Shown here one piece after another: positions 32,314 through 42,300 of a stretch of DNA of 64,000 nucleotides; position 1 is the first letter of the stretch; each line of letters opens with the position of its first letter. Source of the stretch: Mucilaginibacter sabulilitoris (lineage in GTDB: Bacteria; Bacteroidota; Bacteroidia; Sphingobacteriales; Sphingobacteriaceae); assembly GCF_034262375.1 (NCBI RefSeq), contig NZ_CP139558.1:7006001-7070000 (forward strand), read 5' to 3'. The notes beneath the pieces were generated by a model, which was not told where the DNA came from, searched no databases, and saw nothing but the letters and a program-made list of their open reading frames with translations. The position numbers and the translations under genes were made by a program.

Positions 32314-33819
32314 AACCACTTTACCTATCAGCGTAGCCGATGTTGTGCGCTCAATAAGCACGTTAACATACTGGCCTGGTTTGTAACTTTCATCTACCGG
32401 GAATATCACCATGGCATTCTGATCGCTGCGGCCGCAATAGTCTTTGTCCGATTTTTTAGAATAGCCTTCTATCAATACTTTCTCAACCTTCCCTATGCGT
32501 GCCTGCATGCGGTAAAAAGAATATTCCTGCTGTTTGGCAACAATCTGTTGCAGACGTTGTTGCTTTACTTCCTCCGGGATATCATCGGCATAACGTTTTG
32601 CAGCTAAAGTACCCGGTCTTTCGCTGTATTTAAACATATAAGCAAAATCATACTTCACGTAATCCATCATGGTTACTGAATCGTTATGCTCTTCATCGGT
32701 TTCGCTGCAAAAACCGGTAATCATATCGGTAGATACCGCGCAATCAGGAATGATACGACGGATGGCATCAATTCTGTTGATGTACCAGTCCCTGTCATAG
32801 GTGCGGTTCATCATTTCCAGTATGCGGCTATTGCCCGATTGAACCGGCAGGTGTATGTAATTGCAAATATTTTCGTATTTATTAATAGTATACAACACAT
32901 CATCAGTAATATCCTTTGGATGTGAGGTTGAAAACCGAACCCTTAAATCAGGATTAATCAACGCAACCATTTCTAACAGGTTGGCAAAGTTGGTAACAGC
33001 CTTCTCTGCCTCACCTAAGTCCTCTCCTTTGGAGCGGACTTCCTCCGCACCCAGGTCTGCATTCGGTATGGCAGAACCCTCTCCTTTGGAGAGGGCAGGG
33101 TGAGGTCCCCATTTATACGAATCAACATTTTGGCCCAGCAAAGTAACCTCACGGTAGCCTTTATTAAACAGGTCCGTACATTCGGCTACAATTGATTGTG
33201 GATCACGGCTGCGTTCGCGGCCACGGGTAAATGGTACCACGCAAAATGAGCACATATTATCGCATCCACGCATGATAGACACAAACGCGTTAATACCATT
33301 GCTATTTAAACGTACCGGGCTTATATCGGCATAAGTTTCCTCGCGCGACAATAACACATTAACTGCTTTTTGCCCGCTATCAACCTGGTCAATAAGCTCA
33401 GGCAGGTTGCGATATGCATCCGGGCCAACAACTACGTCAACCAGTTTCTCTTCTTCTAAAAATTTTGATTTCAACCGCTCGGCCATACAGCCCAGCACTC
33501 CTACTACTAATCCCGGATTTTTTACCTTGGCAACCGTAAATTCTTTCAGGCGGTTGCGCACACGCTGCTCCGCGTTTTCGCGAATAGAGCAGGTATTGAT
33601 AAAAATAACATCAGCAACATTATGATCGGCAGTGGTTTCAAACCCCTGTTCAGCTAAAATTGAAGCAACTATTTCGCTGTCAGAAAAATTCATGGCACAA
33701 CCATAACTTTCAATATAAAGTTTACGGCCATTGTTTTTACCGGCTACAGGTTCTAAAACCAGCGCTTCGCCCTGTCTGCTCTCATCATGTACTTTATCTG
33801 GAATAACCAAATCCATCAT
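32311..33819 (-). CDS. miaB: tRNA-2-methylthio-N6-dimethylallyladenosine synthase MiaB (502 aa), with in-frame repeat insert
   Basis: A radical-SAM methylthiotransferase that completes ms2i6A37 in tRNA. The N-terminal cluster cysteines are in SYGCAMNFSDSE, NTCSIRENAEQRV and LGCMAERL. The radical SAM motif is RGCDNMCSFCVVPF. The C-terminal TRAM domain is also present (EKVLIEGYSKKSDKDY...GRSDQN). Residues 239-271, between LLGQNVDSYKW and NFANLLEMVALIN, are encoded by a palindromic repeat (33009-33105), so the loop is about 30 residues longer than usual. The frame stays open and both flanks are normal, so the enzyme may still work. Start at 33819 or the next codon (MM). A promoter lies at 33839-33866. 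Confidence 0.93.
   Translation of the reverse strand: MMDLVIPDKVHDESRQGEALVLEPVAGKNNGRKLYIESYGCAMNFSDSEIVASILAEQGFETTADHNVADVIFINTCSIRENAEQRVRNRLKEFTVAKVKNPGLVVGVLGCMAERLKSKFLEEEKLVDVVVGPDAYRNLPELIDQVDSGQKAVNVLLSREETYADISPVRLNSNGINAFVSIMRGCDNMCSFCVVPFTRGRERSRDPQSIVAECTDLFNKGYREVTLLGQNVDSYKWGPHPALSKGEGSAIPNADLGAEEVRSKGEDLGEAEKAVTNFANLLEMVALINPDLRVRFSTSHPKDITDDVLYTINKYENICNYIHLPVQSGNSRILEMMNRTYDRDWYINRIDAIRRIIPDCAVSTDMITGFCSETDEEHNDSVTMMDYVKYDFAYMFKYSERPGTLAAKRYADDIPEEVKQQRLQQIVAKQQEYSFYRMQARIGKVEKVLIEGYSKKSDKDYCGRSDQNAMVIFPVDESYKPGQYVNVLIERTTSATLIGKVV
33009..33105. repeat. Palindromic repeat element inside the miaB coding region
   Basis: The outer ends CCTCACC (33009-33015) and GGTGAGG (33099-33105) are exact inverted repeats. 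Inside, CCTCTCCTTTGGAG occurs twice in direct orientation (33021-33034 and 33078-33091). The second is part of a perfect 8-bp hairpin (33077-33095). Bases 33077-33105 match the intergenic copy at 13148-13176 at 27 of 29 positions. Confidence 0.88.
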
Positions 33820-33838
33820 TTATTTAAAAATTAGTTTG

Positions 33839-33866
33839 CAAAAATACACAAAATTTAAATACCCAA
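33839..33866 (-). promoter_or_regulatory. Promoter of miaB (TTG-N17-TATTTTTG)
   Basis: On the minus strand TTG (33864-33866) is followed after 17 bases by TATTTTTG (33839-33846). This fits the Bacteroidota consensus TTG-N17-23-TAnnTTTG. The box ends 19 bases before the miaB start. Confidence 0.65.
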
Positions 33867-34039
33867 ATGACATATTGGCAGTATTTAACAAAATCCGGAT
33901 TTTATTGTTATATTCCTGAATTAAAACAGATAAATATATTCTAATAGTATAAAGCCCCGTTAACCGGGTAACAATATTGATAAAAAAAGCGTTTTAGAGC
34001 GACGCAGAAAATACATTTAAAAGAAGAGGAAACCGGTAA

Positions 34040-35842
34040 ATGGAGCTGAAGTTTTTAAAGCACAAATGGCAAAAAACCGTATTTAAATTTGTGCTGATAC
34101 CCATAGTAATAATTTTGCTCCTGGCGGTAGTTGTTAATCGGTACTGGTCGCCTATTTTGGCCAACAAAGTTCGCGATGTTGTTTTAACCAGCAGCGACAG
34201 TTTGTATAAAGTTGATTTTTCTGATGCCGAATTACATATTTTACAAGGCAAAATTGTGCTTTACAACATCAGCCTTATCCCTGATACCTCAGTCTATAAC
34301 CAAAAAAAGAAACAGCATCTGGCCCCAAATAACCTGGTTGAATTGCATGTAAAGCGACTGATATTGCAGCATGTTCATCCGTTTGGTTTATATTTCAGGC
34401 ATAAGCTAAATATAGGGCAGGTAGTATTAAATGAACCCGAAGTAAAAATCAGCTACCAGCTTAACCATACTAAAGATACAGTGGTGAAAGACCATCGCAC
34501 GGCCTGGCAAAAAATTTCAAAAAGCCTGCGTTCCATCCATATAGGTAACATTTATCTTAATGATGTAAAGTTTAAATATGAGGATTACTCAGGCAATAAA
34601 GTAGCCATCTCTGAGCTAAAGGAAATGAACCTGAACGCTTCAGATCTGCTTATTGATTCGGCTACACAAACGGACAGATCACGCTTGCTTTACTGCAAAG
34701 ACATTGTTACCGAACTGAATAATTACACCGGTAAAACACCAAGCGGCCTTTACTCCTATAAAATAAAACACCTTAAACTTTCCACCCTGACATCCCAATT
34801 AAATGTGGAAGGACTACAGATTGCGCCTGCCAAAACCGGTGTATTTTTTAATAAAAGTCAAAGCGATCGTTTTGGTCTGAATATCGATTCGCTGCAACTC
34901 AACAATTTTGATTTTTTAAGCTATCATAAATACCGGCGGGTAACGGCATCGAACCTCCTGTTAAACAACGGGACGATACGTGTATTTACCAACCCCAATA
35001 AAATAAAAAAGCCCGACGTAGATAAGGTAATCACTTTCCCGAATATGATGATCCACAAAATCAATATGGACCTCCATATTGATACGCTGCGTGTAAAACA
35101 TATCAATGTTGAATACTCAGAGTTTAACAGGAAATCGCAAAAAACAGGCACTGTCACTTTTAATAATACCAGCGGCCATTTTTATAATATCACTACCAAT
35201 GATGCTGCTATAGCAAAAAATAATATAACTGCCGTGCAGCTAACAACCTGGTTTATGAACCGCGGCAGGCTTGATGTACAATTTAATTTTAACTTAACCG
35301 ATAAGAATGCCGCTTTTACTTATAAAGGCACCCTGGGGCCAATGGATATGCAGGTAATTAATACTGCCGCAATGCCGTTGGCTATGGTTAAAGCCACATC
35401 CGGCACCGTTAAACAGCTAAATTTTGACATCAAGGCCAATAGCAAAGTATTTAAAGGTACAGTTGGTTTTTTATATAATGATTTGAAAGTAAACATTTTT
35501 CAGGCAGATACTGCTAACGACCGTCTGAAGAAAAAATCAATCATGTCCATATTTGCCAACCTGTTTGTTATTAAACATAACAACCCGGATAATGCGAACG
35601 AACCTGCACGCACGGCAAATGTTATTTATCCCCGCCCCAAAGATTCTCCCTTTTTTAAAACCATGTGGAAAACCTTACTCGAGGGGATAAAACCATGTGT
35701 AGGCCTCGACGCAAAAAAGCAAAAGGAAACCAGAGAACGGATTGAGGAACATCAGAAAAACAAGCATGACCGACTCGAAAAAAAGGCCGAAAGAAAGAAA
35801 AAGAAAGCGGAAAACCAGCGGAAAAAAGACCAGAAAAAATAG
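34040..35842 (+). CDS. Large membrane-anchored protein, AsmA/DUF748-like (600 aa)
   Basis: One N-terminal membrane segment (about residues 14-32, FKFVLIPIVIILLLAVVV) is followed by a beta-rich exported region whose start (RYWSPILANKVRDVVLTSSD...VDFSDAELHILQGKIVLYNISLI) resembles AsmA-type lipid-transfer proteins. The last 45 residues are almost wholly Lys/Glu/Arg, a charged helix (for example RKKKKAENQRKKDQKK). Function not known; a role in envelope lipid traffic is a guess. Single gene, end-to-end with the convergent YcxB-like gene with only 12 bp between. Confidence 0.65.
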   Translation: MELKFLKHKWQKTVFKFVLIPIVIILLLAVVVNRYWSPILANKVRDVVLTSSDSLYKVDFSDAELHILQGKIVLYNISLIPDTSVYNQKKKQHLAPNNLVELHVKRLILQHVHPFGLYFRHKLNIGQVVLNEPEVKISYQLNHTKDTVVKDHRTAWQKISKSLRSIHIGNIYLNDVKFKYEDYSGNKVAISELKEMNLNASDLLIDSATQTDRSRLLYCKDIVTELNNYTGKTPSGLYSYKIKHLKLSTLTSQLNVEGLQIAPAKTGVFFNKSQSDRFGLNIDSLQLNNFDFLSYHKYRRVTASNLLLNNGTIRVFTNPNKIKKPDVDKVITFPNMMIHKINMDLHIDTLRVKHINVEYSEFNRKSQKTGTVTFNNTSGHFYNITTNDAAIAKNNITAVQLTTWFMNRGRLDVQFNFNLTDKNAAFTYKGTLGPMDMQVINTAAMPLAMVKATSGTVKQLNFDIKANSKVFKGTVGFLYNDLKVNIFQADTANDRLKKKSIMSIFANLFVIKHNNPDNANEPARTANVIYPRPKDSPFFKTMWKTLLEGIKPCVGLDAKKQKETRERIEEHQKNKHDRLEKKAERKKKKAENQRKKDQKK

Positions 35843-35854
35843 AACTCTATTATA

Positions 35855-36355
35855 TTAATTATAAGAAAATTTAATCCCTTTTTCTTTTACCATAATTTTA
35901 AAAGCAGCGGCTGCCTCTTTCGATTCAAACCACTCTTTAGAGAGATGATAAAAACTACGGTTTAAATTATACAGCAAAAAATACTTCTCCCGCTCCATAA
36001 GCATATTTACGTATTCCCAATTGGTTGTACTGTTAAATGATTCGCCTGTAATCATTATTTTATCCTCATCAATGATGTAATGAAGGTTTTCTTTTAAATA
36101 CGGAGTTTTCTGCATTTGACTTTTGCAGCCCCAATACAACAACACCGGAATTAGAATATAAATTCCACCAAAAATTCCTATCAACCAGATCTCATCATTC
36201 CATGTAACCGAAGGCCCGCTTGTGAATAATGAAAGCTGTGTAAAAACAAAAGGGATAAATATGATAATGAGCGATCTCCTTTTAAAATAAGTTCTTAAAC
36301 AAATGTTGAAATAGGTTTTGAAATCTATGGAGCTGGTAACCTTAAAATCTTCCAT
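35855..36355 (-). CDS. YcxB-like membrane protein (166 aa)
   Basis: Two membrane segments (about residues 30-48 and 60-82) followed by a YcxB-type C-terminal domain with LHYIIDEDKIMITGESFNST, the tryptophan in NWEYV and the ending FYHLSKEWFESKEAAAAF. These are the pattern of that domain. Function not known. It lies 18 bp after sprA on the same strand and could be read through from it. Confidence 0.75.
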   Translation of the reverse strand: MEDFKVTSSIDFKTYFNICLRTYFKRRSLIIIFIPFVFTQLSLFTSGPSVTWNDEIWLIGIFGGIYILIPVLLYWGCKSQMQKTPYLKENLHYIIDEDKIMITGESFNSTTNWEYVNMLMEREKYFLLYNLNRSFYHLSKEWFESKEAAAAFKIMVKEKGIKFSYN

Positions 36356-36373
36356 GAAGCGGATATGTTTTTT

Positions 36374-39300
36374 TTATTGCAATAATAGTTTCAGATTGAT
36401 GCCAAAGTTAGTAAATGCGGTATTAAATGTTTGTGAGGTATAGGGCCTTGTAATATTTGAATCGTAAAATAGGTTAAGGTTAAAACGCTGGTTTATTACA
36501 TAATCAATTGACGGGCGCACCGTAATATTTTGCGCGCCCGATGATATTTCGGCCTGCTCCACATCGGGACGGTATATAAGGGTTTTGTTATCCCGAAGCG
36601 AAAAATCAAGCTTGAAATTAACATCGTTATCTTTACCTGCCCCGCTAAACCAACCGAATGGGAAATGAAAGTTTTTGGTGTGATAACCAAAGCCAAATAC
36701 AATGATCCTTTCATTTTGCTGGGCCAGCTGGCTGTTCAATAAACTCAGGCTCAATGCCCGGCTCTGGCGATACTCTAAGTTGGTAGTCATGCTGTTTTTA
36801 AACCTGATACTGGCACCCAGCAGCGGCACAAATTGCTCAAAAATAGTCACCTGCGAAAATTGGTAGAGTGGTAAAAAATCATTGTTCAGATCCCTTGAAT
36901 TTGCGGCGCCATTAGCTTCCTGATATTGTAACAGCGAAGTAAACCCGTTGACATTATATGATGAACGATAACCATGGCTCAAGTCAAATGAATCGAAAAA
37001 TTCCTGAAAGAAAGGAATTTTACTCAAGCCATTGTAAGTAATTTGCCAGTTAGGTATTGGAATATTAGGAAATTGCGAAAGACCGGTTTTTCCCGGGCTT
37101 TTCCCTGTATAAGCAGCAAGGAAAGCCGGTACCAGTACATTCTGTGAATTTGGCCCGTAACCATCGGCATAACCATCCGTACTGCCTGCCGAATTTGGGT
37201 TAAGTGCACCCAACTTTTGCGATATGGCGGTGCGGTTATCCAGAAATTTCTGATATATAGGTGATGTATTATTGATGCCGCTTGTTTTTTTAAATGCGGT
37301 ACCAATAGTTAAATAAGAAATGCTGTAATTACCTGTAGTTACCGGGCTTAGCGTTTCAATGCTGTTGGTCTCGGGCAGGTATTTAAAATTGGCCTGGTAA
37401 TTATGGTCCTGGGTTTTAAAAGCTATCAATTCAATACGAAGGTCTTTAAAGGGTTCTATAATACCCCTGAAGTGCATATCTTCATTAAGTGTAGTTACAT
37501 ACAGCTGGTTCTGTAGTGTATCTTTGGTTATCCAGCCATTGGCCACTGCTTTGGCGCGTATATCCGTCTGGCTGCCCAATAAAAAACCTAAACCGGGAGC
37601 ACCATAGTTACCGTCAGATCCAAAAAAGCCCGACTGCGGCAAATACCCCGGCAAAAATGTACCCTCGGTACGGGTATAGGTGGCGCTCAGGTTTTTAACA
37701 CTCGTGAGCAAACCGAGGAAGAATTTACCGGCACTACCCTTTGAATTTGGGTTATTAGCTTTACGGATAAACGGAAATTTATTATAAAGCGATACCATAT
37801 TAAACGTTGGGTTTACCTGTATGGCCCTGGAATTTTGTATGCTGTTACCAACATCATATGTAGGATCATTTATGGCAAATAAAGGTTGTGTTTGCCAGTT
37901 AAAGTGTGCGCTATACCGGGCCACTACAGCGGCCCAATCCATCCCGGGTATTTTATTAATTGGTACGTTATAGTTAAGGTTAATGGTATGGTTATAGTTA
38001 GTGGTGCGACCAAGCTTTTTAAGATTATCCCAAAGGGTATCCCGTTTTAACCCGTTAATACGGCCGGCAGGCTCATCAACTACGGCTAAATTGGTGGCAT
38101 CAATATCCAGCTGTAATGATTTTGAAAGATTCCATCCTATACCATAAACCCTCGTAATGTTAAAGTATTTATTAAATGTAGTGGTTGGTATTGGTATAAA
38201 ATTATTCGGATCATTATCTCTCAATGTATTCTCCGAGTAAAAGCGGTTAAAGTTAATGCTAAAGTTTAATCTTGATGGTAAAATACTGAAGTTAATATCA
38301 CGGAACAACGCCAGTAAATTGCTTTTTATGATCTTGGCAAAGGGACTGTAATATTTAGGCTGATTGGTATAATTATATGCCAGGGTTAAGTTATATGTTT
38401 TTTCCAGATCACTTTGCGTTACAAAATCATGATGGGTATATTCTGTATAAGCATAAGAAGCATTCCAATTTTCAACATCCCAGATATGACTTGGCGCGTT
38501 AGGATCTATTTTGGATTTATGTACGTTGGTAAAATTGTAGCTTCTTCGCATGGTAAAATCAACAGCGGCATTTCTGATAGAATCGCGCTCCTGGCTGCTG
38601 GTGGCGGCGGCAAGTGATGCCTTTAATTCCACATCGGGCGAACCGGGATCATACTGAGGCATACTTGTTTGTTTGGATAAATTGATATAGGCCGGTATAT
38701 GGATACCACTTTTATCCGGGAAAAACTTACCAAGTTCCATATTGGCGGATATATCATAGGTCTGGTCGTCACTGCGGCTCCTGTCGTTTAAACGTGAATC
38801 AAGTGTACCAAAGCCAACAGTTGTTTTGGTACCGGATAGGGTAACGTCGGCAAAATCGGCAAGCTTAGCATCAAATCGGGCGGTAGCGGCCCAGCCGCCA
38901 CGCTGATCAAAGTCGGTTAAGCGCATCTCATCAAACCAAACAATGCCCGATTTATCCAAACCATCATCGGTATTTGACTGCGAATCACCTTTATAAGGAT
39001 TACGAACCCCCAGCATAATGGTACGCAGCCGGCTCAGGTCTGGCTGCCCTTTAATATATACTACCTGGTCGCCCTCCACATATTTAAATACATCTGTATA
39101 AGGCACATTGGAGTGGTTACGTTTCAATTTAGCCCTGGTTAACAGATCAAGCTCAAGATCAATCTGGTTAGCTGCCGGCCATATTGCGTCCGGGTCGCGG
39201 GTACCGGGCTGGGTAACCTTCAGGGGCACCTGGAACTCATAATAGTTATCCTGATAATCAACCCCTAAGCGCACAAATGCGTTCAGGTCATTGTCCTTTA

Positions 39301-42300
39301 ACTGATCGCCTTCGGCGTGTACAAACATTTGGAGGCGCTTATAGGAGCGCAGATCATTAAAAAATGTTTTGAAAGCCGCTCTTGAATAACCATCGCGCAG
39401 ACTTTTAACCGTTAACGATAGCGACTGCTCGTTTAACTTGGTATCGGTTTGCAGATTATTGTAATTACGCTGGCGATTAATGCCTGGCGGCACCACATAG
39501 GGTATAGGTGTGCGGTTACCGTTCTGCTCAATATTTACAGCCTGTACATCAAGCGTTGAATTATCAAGCGGCGGATTTTGAATGTTGGGATCGGCAATTA
39601 CATTAAGCGGATTTTTTTCGATATTGTAAGTGCGCCACTCGCCGCGTACCAGTTGCAGTGTAGCAAAACGCATTATGGTGGTATCGGCAAAGTTAGTCAT
39701 AAACATACGCATAAAACGTATGGCTTTAAAATCCTGAATGTTACCTACTTTAGTTTGGTAATCAGTAATGGGTATGCGGAACTGGTACCAGTTAACCATT
39801 TGTGTGGTCCCGTTAGCAAGCTTTACTGAAGCGGTTATTTTATCGCTGATATAGTTCTGGCCAACAATCATGTCGCCGGGGCGCATTGATACTTTGTATT
39901 GAAAGTATGAATCCTCCTGGCTCATGTTATTGTCGCGGTTGATATCCTCTCCATCGGGTAACGAAGTAGATGCTGAGTTTTGGATCCCCAATTCAGCCTG
40001 CGATTGCTCGGCGGTTTTGGAGTTGCCGTCTGTACCGTTAAATTTACTGTACCTGTCTAAAATACCGGCCCGTGCCTGGTCGAGCTCACGGCCCTGGTAA
40101 TACTGATAATCGTCCGATGATGGATCAGCTGCAAAACTATTCGCCGCCTGTGCATTCAATTGACCTTTTACCTGCTGAACAATCGGCGCAAATTTAGTTT
40201 GCTCCCCCCCGTCATTTAAACCGTCTAAACCCACGTCCTGCAGTTTTCGCGAATCGGGATTGTTATCAAACGCGTTTATAACCGGTTGCACCTTTGATAC
40301 CCTGCCCCAGTTTGTTTCGTCAACCTGCGAAAGATCACCGTTAACTGGCAGTCCGTTTTCTAAACTTTTGCGGCCATCTTTCAAAATATCTTCAGATATG
40401 CTGCCCAGGTTAAAATACAGATCGCCACCGGCCGAATTGGGCTTATATATAAAAGGGTCAAGTACCCAAAATTCAATATATGCTACGTTTAATGATTCAA
40501 AATCATTGGTCTCCAACTTCCTGAACATCCCTCCCCATCGCGATTTTGGATTTTGCAGGGTACCATCGGGGTTAATACCGGTAGTAGCATAGTTATAAGG
40601 CCCACGAATTGTTGGATAAAACGCCATATTAAGTGTGGGTATGCTTAATTGCTGACCGGTTGATGATTGTTTATAAGGAAATACTTCCTGCTCTATTACC
40701 TGCCTTACATAATGGTTTGACAATTCGGAACGGGATACCGGAATACTGCCCACATTGGTATAAAATATAGGGTCGATATTATAAAACGCAAGCCGTGCAC
40801 GGTTATATCCATAACTCAAATCATTAAAACCACCCGATTCAGCAAAAAGCTGTGGTGTGCCGGATATTTGCCAGGTGTTTGAACTCTTCACATCAATTAC
40901 CGACTGGCTGTTTTCAAAATCATCAAGATATGAGGTGCCATTTTTTGATCCGGCAAAATTGAGCGCTCCGGGGCTGCCCGGCAATAACTGGGCAAACTCA
41001 CCAGAAAAATTTATGGACGAGGGAACTTTGGTATGTATGCCCGGAATTTTATCAACCAGCCGAGTAAGAAATCTTGATTCTGAGCTGTAATTGGCATCAA
41101 AGCCCCATATCGTATTTGATATAGATTCATCGCCAGCTACTTCGTTTTGGGTAATGGGTTGTTCTGTTAAGTGCATTATGGTACCACCCAAAGCCAGTTT
41201 ATCGCTCACGTGATAATCAAACCTTGAACCATACAACGATTTTTGCTGCACACCGAAGAGCTCATTATTTTCCAACTTAACGGTTATAGGCTGGCCCGAT
41301 GACAACAAAGCCTGGTTAAGTATCCGGATACGACCGGCGTTATAATCAACCGTATAATCGTTACCTTCTGTTAACTTTAAAGAACCGGCCGTTACGTTAA
41401 CGGAGCCTTGCGGAATATTCACCGCGTTGAGCTGATACTCCGACCCGCCGGTTGAGGTATAAGTCCCTTTTATTACATACCGGTTTAAATTGGGGAAATA
41501 TTGTTGGGCGATGGTCTTGGTTGAATCATACAATGGTTGATAAACGTACCGCTTAATTAGCTCCTGTTCGCCCGGGTTAAATTTTGTGGCCAGATCCGAT
41601 CCAAAAGGCTCCAGCACCGGGAACACAATCCGCCCGTTTTGTGAATCAATAGTTACCCCCTCTAAAAAGTCAAAATAGCCATCGGGTTGATGATCATTTT
41701 GCTGGTTAAGGTTATCCAGACCGGTTATTTGTAACCAAAGCTTACCCTTGGTACTTTGACCTTCTTCCATCACCGTTTTTTCGATACCCGACTTATCATC
41801 AAGCCTGGTAACGGTCAGTTTAAAATCGGTAGGGCTAATCTGAAAAGCGCCTAATGAGTAAATGTTTTTCATCATCAAATCCCAGGTAGGCAGGTTGGTC
41901 TTTAGCAGTTCGTTTTTTAGTAATTTTACGTATAAAACATTGGGCGTAGTAGGGTTAACGGCTACATCGCTGCTAAACTCACCAACCTGATACTGCACAC
42001 CATTAACAGTGTACTGATAAGCCACCGCTAATACTTCGTCGTTATTTAAAGGGTAGTTAAGGGATATATATCCTAACTGCGGATGCAGGGTATATTCTTT
42101 ATCGGTAAGTTTACGGGCGTAGGTAAGTTTAGAGTAGTTGTCAGTACTTGTAGGCCCCTGAAAGAAAGTGGCCACCGCATTTGAATTAGTTAAGCGCGCG
42201 TCGGCAGGTAAACTATTTAATAATGAGTTTGATTGCTGTGCAAAACCCGGCCCCTTAAAACCTGCGGGATAAACGCTGCCTCCACCGGTTATTTTTCCTT

